Source of the DNA: Azohydromonas aeria
Lineage (GTDB): Bacteria; Pseudomonadota; Gammaproteobacteria; Burkholderiales; Burkholderiaceae_C
Direction of reading: 5' to 3'
Length of the DNA: 64,000 nucleotides
Assembly (NCBI RefSeq): GCF_009760915.1
Contig: NZ_VIDQ01000010.1
Coordinates: 1 to 64,000, forward strand
Below the pieces are notes generated by a model that saw nothing but the letters and a program-made list of their open reading frames with translations, did not search any database and was not told the DNA's origin. Positions 46,360 to 53,774 of this stretch are shown piece by piece. The translations under genes were made by a program, and so were the position numbers. Numbering within the stretch: position 1 is the stretch's first letter; each line of letters opens with the position of its first letter.

Positions 46360-46973
46360 ACATGCCCCAGCTCGCCGCCGCCGGCCCGGCCCGCACCCTG
46401 CCGCAGCGGATGCGGCACGCGCTCGCCGATGCACACGCCGTGGCCGACGCCGCCCCGCTGACGCTGCCCGCGGCGCGGGTGCCGCGCGCGCCGGGCCTGC
46501 TGGCCGACGCCCTGCCCGGCAGCCCGGCGGCGCGCGAGGAGCGGCGCGCGCTGTACGTGCGCTGCCTGGCGCACTACCGCCGCAGCGTGGGCGCCAGTGC
46601 CGGCACGGGATCGCGCCGGGACGACGACGTGGCCGAGGCGGCGGCGCATTTCGTGGTGGCGAACCTGCGCGCGCTGCAGGGCGTGGACGCGACGCCGGCG
46701 GTGTTCGACGCGCTGAAGGCGCAGCTCGCCGGCGTGCTGCGCCCGGGCCTGGCGGCGCTGGCGCTGCGCGAGCAGCAGGACACCTTCGAGAAGTTCGCGC
46801 TGCTGGCGGTTCTGATCGGTGAGACCTGGACCGTGGCGCTGCGCCAGGGCCCGGCCGCCATGGCCAACGTGCGCCAGGCCGCGCGCGGCTACCTGCTGGA
46901 GCTGCTGGGGCTGGAGCCGCAGCGGCTGACGCTGGGCCCGGGCGGGCTGGTGGCGGTGGGGGGCGCGGGTTGA
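46356..46973 (+). CDS. DUF6683-like protein, cytoplasmic paralogue
   Basis: 205 residues, no signal peptide. Its C-terminal half (DVAEAAAHFVVANLRALQGV, DTFEKFALLAVLIGETWTVA, AARGYLLELLGLEPQRLTLG) parallels the exported protein at 28389-29123 (LYEQFAILGTYMALTTSAL, NYLQQFMQLDPERLRLSDQG). ATG overlaps the GNAT stop. Two members of one family in two T3SS operons suggest a dedicated but undescribed T3SS role. Confidence 0.72.
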   Translation: MNMPQLAAAGPARTLPQRMRHALADAHAVADAAPLTLPAARVPRAPGLLADALPGSPAAREERRALYVRCLAHYRRSVGASAGTGSRRDDDVAEAAAHFVVANLRALQGVDATPAVFDALKAQLAGVLRPGLAALALREQQDTFEKFALLAVLIGETWTVALRQGPAAMANVRQAARGYLLELLGLEPQRLTLGPGGLVAVGGAG

Positions 46974-46994
46974 TGGCCAAAAGATGCAAAAGAT

Positions 46995-47097
46995 GGGGTC
47001 AGGTCTTGCCTTTTGCCCCCTCAATGCGTCCGAACCGACCTTGCTTCACCACAAGCACATAGGTAGTTGCACCAGGCAAAAGGCAAGACCTGACCCC
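46995..47097. repeat. REPIN-like element: 23-bp perfect inverted repeats
   Basis: GGGGTCAGGTCTTGCC plus TTTTGCC at 46995-47017 and its exact reverse complement at 47075-47097, 57 bases apart. Sequences of this type commonly flank REP-associated tyrosine transposases (RAYT, IS200-like); no transposase is in the window. It lies between the DUF6683-like gene and the 382-residue gene. Confidence 0.85.
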
Positions 47098-47110
47098 GGC
47101 ATGACTTGAC

Positions 47111-48259
47111 ATGGACACCCTGCCTCTGAGCACCGTCTCGGCGCTGGACGCCGTCGAGGCACTGTCGGCTGCCGGGGGCAGCGGCGAAGCCGGGACGGCA
47201 GCCGGCGCGGCGGCCCGCCCGCCCGACGGCACCTCCCGGCTGCTGCTGCGCGAAAGCCTGGCCGAGCGACTGCTCGGCCCAGCCCCCGCGGCCAGCCCGC
47301 AAGACCCGTCCGGCGCGCTGCCGGCCGCGGCGCATCCGGCGGCCGAGACGGCGGTGCAGCAGGGTTTCATGCGACCGCCGCCCGCCCCGGGCGACGCGCC
47401 GACGCCGCAGCAGCGCCTGGAGGCCAGCGCGCCCGCCACCGCGGACAGCGTCCCCGGCGAGTTCGCGCTGCCTGAAGCCCTGCTGGCGCCAGCGCTGATG
47501 GTGGGGCTGCAGGTCGATCCGGGCATGGGCTGGACGCTGCCGCCACCCCTGCCCGAAGCGCCGCGGTTGCGGCCCGGAGAAGCGGACAAGGAACGCGAGC
47601 CGGACCCGCGCCGGCAGCGCCAGGAATCCGGGCCCGGGACGGACGCGCCAACGCCGGACGACGGTCCAGGCGCGCAGGACGGCCGCGCCAGCACGGAGCT
47701 GGTCTTCGATGCCGTGGATGCCGCCGACTCGCGGCTGGACGCGCTGCTGCGCGCGCTGCACGCCGCGCTGCGCGGGGCCAACCCGCCGCCGGCGCTGCGC
47801 GCGGCGGCCGAGCAGTGGCGGCGCGGGCGCTGCGTGGTCGTGGCCTGCCCGCAGGCGCCGGCGCCGCAGGGCGCGGCCTGGGCGTTCGTCCTGGCGCCGG
47901 GTCCGGCCGCGAACGGCGCGGCGGCCCGGCTGGCCGGACCCTGCTTCGAAGCCGGGCTGCAATGGCGCGAGCCGCCGCGCGAGCCGCCACGCGCGGCGCG
48001 CTGGTGCCACGCGCGGCTGGTCAAGGAGCACCACCCGCGCCACGGCCGCCGCCTCGTCGCCGCCGACGCGGCGCAGGCCGGGGACTGCGCCGTGCAGCTC
48101 GGCCCGGTGCTGGCCGAGCGCCGCGCGCCCTGCGCCGTGACGCTGCGCATCGCCGCCGCGCGCAGCTTCTGGAACGCGCTGGGCATGCAGTGGAGCGTGC
48201 TGCTGGTGGTGTGCCCGCTGCCGCTGGCCGGCCCCGCGCCGGCGCCGGCGCCGGCGTGA
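47111..48259 (+). CDS. Hypothetical T3SS-linked protein with Pro/Ala-rich N-terminus
   Basis: 382 residues. First 200 residues are low-complexity (Ala, Pro, Gly, acidic) with short helices such as LLLRESLAERLLG. The C-terminal domain (about 205-380) has RLDALLRALHAALRG, RRGRCVVVACPQAP, HARLVKEHHPRHGRRLV and a hydrophobic strand MQWSVLLVVCPLPL. I do not recognise it. A long disordered front and a small ordered end, before the regulatory genes and sctQ, would also suit a second SctP-like ruler. Confidence 0.65.
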   Translation: MDTLPLSTVSALDAVEALSAAGGSGEAGTAAGAAARPPDGTSRLLLRESLAERLLGPAPAASPQDPSGALPAAAHPAAETAVQQGFMRPPPAPGDAPTPQQRLEASAPATADSVPGEFALPEALLAPALMVGLQVDPGMGWTLPPPLPEAPRLRPGEADKEREPDPRRQRQESGPGTDAPTPDDGPGAQDGRASTELVFDAVDAADSRLDALLRALHAALRGANPPPALRAAAEQWRRGRCVVVACPQAPAPQGAAWAFVLAPGPAANGAAARLAGPCFEAGLQWREPPREPPRAARWCHARLVKEHHPRHGRRLVAADAAQAGDCAVQLGPVLAERRAPCAVTLRIAAARSFWNALGMQWSVLLVVCPLPLAGPAPAPAPA

Positions 48260-48358
48260 CTTATTCCCGCGGCCGCGGGGGCGCGCGCCACACGCACAGA
48301 ACCGCCCGGCGCTGCTGCCGCAACCCAGCGGCCGGACACCCCGCACCGAGGAGCCCGC

Positions 48359-49498
48359 ATGAATGCCGTGCCTGATGCCCTTGAAGCTGCCGCCGCGCCC
48401 GCCGGTACCGCTGGCGCTGCTCGCGCCGCGGCCGCCTTCGCCGCCCTGGGCGACGCCGTGGCCGCGCTCGACGCGGGCCGGCGCCGTGTCGCCTGGGCCA
48501 GCCCGGGCTGGCTGCGGCTGCTGCCCGCGCTGGGCGAGGGAACGCCGCTGGTGGATCTGGAGCACGCCCTGCCGGGACTGGCCGCGGCGCTGCGTGCGCA
48601 GCCCGCCGCCACCCCCGCCGCGGCGGCAGCGGCGCAGCGCCTGGTGCTGGGCGACGCGCAGGAGTGGCAGGCCGAGCTGTCCGCGCCCGTCGAAGGCGGC
48701 TTGCGGCTGCTGCGCCTGGCCGACCGGCGCGAACAGGGTCGCGCGCTGCAGCGCCAGCTCGACGCCCGCGAGCAGCTGCTGTTCACCTCGCGCGTGCTGT
48801 CGGTGGGCGAGATGGCCACGACGCTGGCGCACGAGATCAACCAGCCCATCGGCGCCTGCGCCAACCTGCTGCGCGGGCTGCGCTCGCGCCTGGCGCGGCG
48901 CGCCAGCGGCCGGCTCCAGGAGGCCGAGGCGCAGGCGCTGGACCGCGCCATCGACCAGGCCATGTTTGCCGCGCGCATCGTGGCGCGCATCCGCGAGTTC
49001 ACGCACTCGCACCAGCCGCGGCGTGCGCGGCTGGACCTGAACCGGCTGCTGCGCGCCAGCGCCGCGCTGCTGGACTGGGACCTGCAGCGCAGCAACGCCC
49101 GGCTGGAGCTGGCGCTGCCCGACGGCGAGGCGCCGGTGTGCGGCGACGAGGTGATGCTGCAGCAGGTGGTGGTCAACCTCATGCGCAACGCGCTGGACGC
49201 GCTGCGCACCGACCCGCCGCCGCAGCCGCGCCTGGCGCTGCGGCTGCTGCGCCACCACGGCGAGCTGGAGCTGCAGGTCAGCGACAACGGTTGCGGCCTC
49301 GACGACGAGGCCCAGGCGCGGCTGTTCGTGCCGTTCGCCTCGACGAAGCCGTCGGGCATGGGCATCGGGCTGTCGATCTGCCGATCCTTCATCGAGCTGC
49401 ACCAGGGCCGGCTGTGGTTCAGCCGTAACCCCGAGCGCGGCACCACCTTCCACGTCGGGCTGCCGCGCGCGGCCCAGGCCGATGCGCCTTCCCGCTGA
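48359..49498 (+). CDS. Cytoplasmic sensor histidine kinase of the T3SS locus
   Basis: 379 residues, no membrane segment. A PAS-like N-terminal region (about 25-115) is followed by a FixL/DctB-type HisKA with phospho-acceptor His158 in TTLAHEINQPIGACANLL, then HATPase with NLMRNALDAL, DNGCGLDDEA and SGMGIGLSIC. The next gene encodes its likely partner regulator, 14 bases on. Location inside the sct run suggests control of the T3SS by a cytoplasmic signal. Confidence 0.92.
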   Translation: MNAVPDALEAAAAPAGTAGAARAAAAFAALGDAVAALDAGRRRVAWASPGWLRLLPALGEGTPLVDLEHALPGLAAALRAQPAATPAAAAAAQRLVLGDAQEWQAELSAPVEGGLRLLRLADRREQGRALQRQLDAREQLLFTSRVLSVGEMATTLAHEINQPIGACANLLRGLRSRLARRASGRLQEAEAQALDRAIDQAMFAARIVARIREFTHSHQPRRARLDLNRLLRASAALLDWDLQRSNARLELALPDGEAPVCGDEVMLQQVVVNLMRNALDALRTDPPPQPRLALRLLRHHGELELQVSDNGCGLDDEAQARLFVPFASTKPSGMGIGLSICRSFIELHQGRLWFSRNPERGTTFHVGLPRAAQADAPSR

Positions 49499-49512
49499 GG
49501 AGAACCCCCGCC

Positions 49513-50202
49513 ATGCGCACCATCTACATCCTCGACGACAACCCCGAGTTCCGCGACGCCATGGCCTTCTGGCTGGGCGGCAGCGGCTACCGGCTGCGCG
49601 CCTGGGGTGACCCGCACGAGGCGCTGGAGGCGCTGTCGCGGCGCGACCCGGCCGAGGAGGCCTGCCTGCTGCTGGACGTGCGCATGCCCGGCCTCTCGGG
49701 CCTGGACGTGCACGACGCGCTGCTCGAAGGCGGCGCGCCGCTGCCCGTGATCTACATGAGCGGCCATGCCGACGTGCCGCTGGCCGTGCAGGCCATGCGC
49801 AAGGGCGCGGTCACGCTGCTGGAGAAGCCCTTCGACGACGACACGCTGGAGGCGGCGCTGCACAGCGCGTTCACCTGGCGCGCGCAGGCGCACGAGGAGG
49901 CGCCCGGCGGCGCCGTGCCGCACGGGGCCGCCGCGGCGGCGGGCCCGGCGCCGTCCGCCGCAGGGCCGGACGGCGAGGACGCGCAGGCGCACGCGCGCTT
50001 CGTGGCGCGCGAGCGCACGCTCACGCCGCGCGAGCGCGAGGTGCTGGGCCACGTGATCCAGGGCACCTACAACAAGAACATCGCCGACCGCATCGGGCTG
50101 TCGGTGAAGACGGTGGAGCTGTACCGCGCGCGGGGCATGGCCAAGATGCAGGCGCGCTCCGTGGCGCAGCTCACGCGCATGATGGTCAGCCAGCGGGCGT
50201 GA
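49513..50202 (+). CDS. FixJ-type response regulator (receiver plus LuxR HTH)
   Basis: 229 residues. Receiver domain with phospho-acceptor Asp55 in LLLDVRMPG, conserved Thr/Ser position in YMSGHADV and Lys in LLEKPFDDD; an Ala/Pro linker; then a LuxR-type helix-turn-helix (LTPREREVLGHVIQG, IADRIGLSVKTVELYRAR). Pairs with the upstream kinase. The stop overlaps the sctQ GTG. Probably activates sct transcription; no binding site identified. Confidence 0.94.
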   Translation: MRTIYILDDNPEFRDAMAFWLGGSGYRLRAWGDPHEALEALSRRDPAEEACLLLDVRMPGLSGLDVHDALLEGGAPLPVIYMSGHADVPLAVQAMRKGAVTLLEKPFDDDTLEAALHSAFTWRAQAHEEAPGGAVPHGAAAAAGPAPSAAGPDGEDAQAHARFVARERTLTPREREVLGHVIQGTYNKNIADRIGLSVKTVELYRARGMAKMQARSVAQLTRMMVSQRA

Positions 50203-51167
50203 CGGGCATGGACGCCGTGCTCGACGCCCCGCGCGCTGCCGCCGCGCAGCCTGCCCTTTCGCCCCGGTCTGCCCCCTCGGCTTCGGCCGCCGCCGCCGCC
50301 GCCGCGCCGCGCGGCCCGGTGTTCGAGTGCGTGCTGCCGGCCGGGCCGCTGCGCCTGCGCGTGGAGGCGCCGGCGCTGGCGCACGCGCTGGACGCGGCCA
50401 TCGCGCTGCAGCGCTGCGAGCCGCAGCTGCAGGCGCTGGAGGACTGGATCGGCCGGGCGCTGGACTGGCGCTGGACCGAGATCCCGATGGCGCCGGCCGA
50501 GCGCGGCAGCCAGGTGCGCGCCGCCTGGCAGCTCGATGCCGCCACCGCCGCGGGCGAGCCGGTGGCCGCGCGCGGCAGCATCGAGCTGCCCTGGGCGCTG
50601 CTGCGCACGCTGCCCGCGCCGGGGCCGGCGCTGGCCGCCGTGCTGCGCTGGCCGCTGCTGCCGGCGCAGCTGGTGCTCTCCTGCCCGCGGCTGGCGGCCG
50701 AGGACCTGGCGCTGCTGGAGCCCGGCGGCGCGCTGCTGCTGCCCGAGAGCTTCGACGCCGCCACGCCCTGGCGCGGCCGGCTGCGTGCGGCAGGCGAGCG
50801 CGGCGGCGCCGGCTTGCCGGTGGCGCTGGAGCAGCCGCTGGCGCCACGGCTGCCGGCGGGCGCCGAGGGCGCGCCGGCCGCAGCCGAGGGCCTGGACGTG
50901 GCGGACGCGGCCGGCGCGTGCGGCCCCGGGCCTGCGTGCGAAGTGCTGCTGGACCTGCCGCACGGCATGGGCACGCCGCTGCTGGCGGGCTGGCAGGGCG
51001 GCGCGGTGCTGGCGCAGGCCGGGCCGGGCGCGGCGCTGTGGCTGCGCGAGCCGGGGCAGCCGGCGCTGTGCGCGGCGCGCGGCCGGCTCATGCCCTGGGG
51101 CGGCGGCTGGGCGCTGGCCATCGAGGCGCTGGGCGAGGCGGAGGACGCGACGCTGCCGGTGTATTGA
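50199..51167 (+). CDS. sctQ: T3SS sorting-platform protein SctQ
   Basis: C-ring/sorting-platform protein related to FliM/FliN. 322 residues from GTG 50199, or 319 from ATG 50208. The C-terminal SpoA-type domain (CEVLLDLPHGMGTPLLAGWQ, GAALWLREPGQPALCAARGR) precedes sctR as in most systems. The N-terminal 250 residues are divergent. An internal start giving a short SctQ-C form is common in the family; a GTG or ATG near 50960 could serve but I cannot confirm it. Confidence 0.85.
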   Translation: MTGMDAVLDAPRAAAAQPALSPRSAPSASAAAAAAAPRGPVFECVLPAGPLRLRVEAPALAHALDAAIALQRCEPQLQALEDWIGRALDWRWTEIPMAPAERGSQVRAAWQLDAATAAGEPVAARGSIELPWALLRTLPAPGPALAAVLRWPLLPAQLVLSCPRLAAEDLALLEPGGALLLPESFDAATPWRGRLRAAGERGGAGLPVALEQPLAPRLPAGAEGAPAAAEGLDVADAAGACGPGPACEVLLDLPHGMGTPLLAGWQGGAVLAQAGPGAALWLREPGQPALCAARGRLMPWGGGWALAIEALGEAEDATLPVY

Positions 51168-51215
51168 CGCCGCGGCGCTTGAACCCCCGCGCTCCCCCGC
51201 GCAACCCACCGCGCG

Positions 51216-51869
51216 ATGGACCTCACCTCCTTCTCCCCTTCCTCGGCGCTGCTCACGGTCGTCCTGCTCGCGCTGGCGCCGTTCGTGGCGGTCATGGTCA
51301 CCTCCTTCACCAAGCTGGTGGTGGTGCTGAGCCTGCTGCGCAACGCGCTGGGGCTGCAGCAGGTGCCGCCCAACGTCGTGCTCAACGGCCTGGCGCTGGT
51401 GCTGAGCCTGTACGTCATGGCGCCGGTGGGCGTGCAGATGGGCGAGCGGCTGCAGGGCCTGGACAACATCGGCGCCAGCACCGGCTCGATGCTCAAGGCG
51501 GCCGATGCGGCCAAGGAGCCGCTGCGCGAGTTCCTGGTCAAGCATGCCCGCCCGGTGGAGCGCGAGTTCTTCCTGAAAACCGCGCAGCGCGCATTGCCCC
51601 CGGGACAGGCCGCCAGGCTCACGGACCGCGACTTCCTGGTGGTGGTGCCGGCCTTCACGGTCAGCGAGCTGGCGGTGGCCTTCGAGATCGGCTTCCTGAT
51701 CTTCCTGCCGTTCCTGGTCATCGACCTGGTGATCTCGAACGTGCTCATGGCCATGGGCATGCAGATGCTCTCGCCCACCACCGTGTCGATGCCGTTCAAG
51801 CTGCTGCTGTTCGTGCTCATCGACGGCTGGGTCAAGCTCACCCACGGGCTGATCCTGACCTACCTCTGA
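51216..51869 (+). CDS. sctR: T3SS export-apparatus protein SctR (FliP family)
   Basis: Membrane protein forming the core of the export pore (five copies). 217 residues, four hydrophobic stretches. Family motifs: TSFTKLVVVLSLLRNALGLQ, VPPNVVLNGLALVLSLYVMA, VVPAFTVSELAVAFEIGFLI, and SPTTVSMPFKLLLFVLIDGW. No signal peptide, as in injectisome SctR and unlike many FliP. Confidence 0.97.
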   Translation: MDLTSFSPSSALLTVVLLALAPFVAVMVTSFTKLVVVLSLLRNALGLQQVPPNVVLNGLALVLSLYVMAPVGVQMGERLQGLDNIGASTGSMLKAADAAKEPLREFLVKHARPVEREFFLKTAQRALPPGQAARLTDRDFLVVVPAFTVSELAVAFEIGFLIFLPFLVIDLVISNVLMAMGMQMLSPTTVSMPFKLLLFVLIDGWVKLTHGLILTYL

Positions 51870-51892
51870 CCCACCCCATTGAGGACGCAACC

Positions 51893-52162
51893 ATGCACCA
51901 GGGCGAGATCGTGCAACTGACGCAGCAGGCGCTGTGGTTCGTGCTGCTGCTGTCGGCGCCGCCGATCATCGTGGCGGCGCTGGTGGGGCTGCTGGTAGCC
52001 TTCGTGCAGGCCGCCACGCAGCTGCAGGAGCAGACGCTGCAGTACGTGCTGAAGTTCTTCGCGATCGTGGTCACGATCTTCCTGACCGCCTCGATGCTGG
52101 GCGGCGGCCTCTACCAGTTCGGCGACCGCGTCTTCAGCGACTTCGCCGGCCTGGTGCGCTGA
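51893..52162 (+). CDS. sctS: T3SS export-apparatus protein SctS (FliQ family)
   Basis: 89 residues with two membrane helices (FVLLLSAPPIIVAALVGLLV and VLKFFAIVVTIFLTASMLG) joined by the conserved FVQAATQLQEQTLQ loop. The FliQ/SctS size and fold are exact. Start ATG 51893 follows GAGGACGCAACC. 23 bases after sctR. Confidence 0.96.
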   Translation: MHQGEIVQLTQQALWFVLLLSAPPIIVAALVGLLVAFVQAATQLQEQTLQYVLKFFAIVVTIFLTASMLGGGLYQFGDRVFSDFAGLVR

Positions 52163-52186
52163 AGCGGCGCCCGGGACGCTTTCGCC

Positions 52187-52984
52187 ATGGAGGCGCTGGC
52201 GCTCTTCGGCACGCTGTCGGACACCGCGCTGCTGCTGGGCCTGTCGGTCACGCGCGTGGCGGTGGCCTTCCTGCTGGTGCCGGTCTTCACGCAGGAGGTG
52301 GTGCCCGCGACGGTGCGCAACGCGCTGTTCGTGTCGGTGGCGCTGCTGGCGCTGGCGCTGCAGCCCTCGGCGGCGCCGCTGCAGCTCTCCGGCGCGCAAT
52401 GGGCGGCGCTGTTCTTCAAGGAGGCGTTCCTGGGCGCGGCGATCGGCTTCCTGTTCGCCGGGGTGCTGTGGGCCTTCGAGGCGGCGGGGCAGCTCATCGA
52501 CAACAAGATCGGCACCACGCAGGCCCAGGTCAACGACCCGCTCTCGGGCCACCAGACCACGCTCAACGGCGCGCTGTTCGGCCGGCTGGCGGGCTGGGTG
52601 TTCATGTCCGCCGGCGGCTTCATGCTGCTGGTGGGCGCCCTGGTCGAGAGTTTCAATCGCTGGCCGGTGCGCCAGCCGCTGGCCGGCCTGGCCCCGGGCG
52701 GGATGCTGGTGTTCGAGGGCGAGCTGGGCCGCATCATGCTGCTGGCGCTGCTGGTGGCCGCGCCGGCGCTGCTGCTGCTGCACGTGGTCGAGGGCGTGCT
52801 GGGGCTGATGAACCGCTTCGCGCAGCAGCTCAACGTGTTCTCCCTGGCCAGCTCGATCAAGGCGGTGGCGGCGACGCTGATCGTGCTGGCGCAGCTGGTG
52901 ACGCTGGTGCAGCTGCTGCAGGACGAGCTGCTGCGCCGCGGCACGCAGGTGCTGCAGCTGGTGGGGCGGCTGCTGGCGGGCTGA
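52187..52984 (+). CDS. sctT: T3SS export-apparatus protein SctT (FliR family)
   Basis: 265 residues, five to six hydrophobic helices. Motifs VTRVAVAFLLVPVFTQEVVP, GAAIGFLFAGVLWAFEAAGQ, LIDNKIGTTQAQVNDPLSGH, and the C-terminal NRFAQQLNVFSLASSIKA. Completes the R5-S4-T1 core with sctR and sctS. Last gene of the plus-strand T3SS run; the next gene converges 12 bases on. Confidence 0.97.
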   Translation: MEALALFGTLSDTALLLGLSVTRVAVAFLLVPVFTQEVVPATVRNALFVSVALLALALQPSAAPLQLSGAQWAALFFKEAFLGAAIGFLFAGVLWAFEAAGQLIDNKIGTTQAQVNDPLSGHQTTLNGALFGRLAGWVFMSAGGFMLLVGALVESFNRWPVRQPLAGLAPGGMLVFEGELGRIMLLALLVAAPALLLLHVVEGVLGLMNRFAQQLNVFSLASSIKAVAATLIVLAQLVTLVQLLQDELLRRGTQVLQLVGRLLAG

Positions 52985-52996
52985 GGCCGGACGGCC

Positions 52997-53371
52997 TCAG
53001 ACGCGGCGGGCGTCGGCGTACTCCAGCAGCGTGGGCGAGCCGGCCATGGCGGCCATGACGCGGCCGTCCTTGCCCAGCGCCACGCCTACGCCCAGGCACA
53101 CCAGCTCGACGAGCTCGCCGCGGTCGTTGTAGGCGAAGCGCAGCTGGCCGCCGTCGATGAAGCGCACGCTGTGCGAGGCCATGCCCGCGACGCGCACGAC
53201 CTCGTGGCTGCGCACCTCGCACAGGTTGCACAGGCCCACGCTGGTGACCACGGGCAGCTCGGCGCGGATCTGCCCGTCGCTGCGCGTCAGGCGCGCGCCC
53301 CAGGCGGTGTCCAGGGACTCGCCCTCGGCGAGCGGATGGTGGGGCGGGTGGGGTGAAGGGACGGCGGACAT
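52997..53371 (-). CDS. Hypothetical protein of the T6SS module
   Basis: 124 residues, no signal peptide. Start MSAVPSPHPPHH at 53371; ordered part contains ELPVVTSVGLCNLCEVRSHE (with a CNLC pair), RFIDGGQLRFAYNDRGELVE and LVCLGVGVALGKDGRVMAAM. Not recognised. It follows the PAAR gene by 88 bases. Could be a PAAR-linked chaperone or an immunity-like protein; neither is supported by a motif. Confidence 0.7.
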   Translation of the reverse strand: MSAVPSPHPPHHPLAEGESLDTAWGARLTRSDGQIRAELPVVTSVGLCNLCEVRSHEVVRVAGMASHSVRFIDGGQLRFAYNDRGELVELVCLGVGVALGKDGRVMAAMAGSPTLLEYADARRV

Positions 53372-53459
53372 GGCGGCTTCTCCTGGGCGGTGGTGAGCGC
53401 CGGGTCGCGGCGCGGGTGGACCGGCACACGGGCCGGCGGGTCGTGGAACGGATGCAGCG

Positions 53460-53723
53460 TCAGGGCCGGCCATGCCGGGGCGCGGTGGAGCGCAGCACGG
53501 CGCCGCAGGAAGTGCGGTGGCCGTCGAAGGCCACGGGCCGGCCCTCGATGCGCACGGCCGCGTCGCCCTCGGCGATGAAGCAGCCGGCGTGGCCCTTGCG
53601 CGGACAGCTGCAGCGGTCGCCGACCCGGGCCACGCCCAGGCCGAGCACGCGGTGCTCGTCGCTGGCCGAGAGCACCCGGCCGCCGTGGCTGGTGGGATCG
53701 TTGAGACGGATGACGCCGCGCAT
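53460..53723 (-). CDS. PAAR-domain T6SS spike-tip protein
   Basis: 87 residues, one PAAR domain: MRGVIRLNDPTSHGGRVLSA, then DRCSCPRKGHAGCFIAEGD and GHRTSCGAVLR, supplying the His/Cys ligands for the single metal at the cone tip. It caps the VgrG trimer and helps to deliver effectors. Same strand as vgrG-tle3-tla3, so probably one operon. Confidence 0.93.
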   Translation of the reverse strand: MRGVIRLNDPTSHGGRVLSASDEHRVLGLGVARVGDRCSCPRKGHAGCFIAEGDAAVRIEGRPVAFDGHRTSCGAVLRSTAPRHGRP

Positions 53724-53774
53724 GGTGGTGGCTCTCCTGGATGGACGCAGGGATGGTTGCCGTCGGCAACGCCG

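Noticed and set aside
46995..47097. Remnant of a complete insertion sequence
   Set aside because: Only 57 bases lie between the arms and no transposase coding is present, so a REPIN-like unit fits better.
27714..52984. Flagellar gene cluster
   Set aside because: FliO-like, FlhB-like and FliPQR-like genes could suggest flagella, but the secretin, SctJ lipoprotein, rod protein and transglycosylase, and the lack of hook, flagellin and motor genes, show an injectisome.
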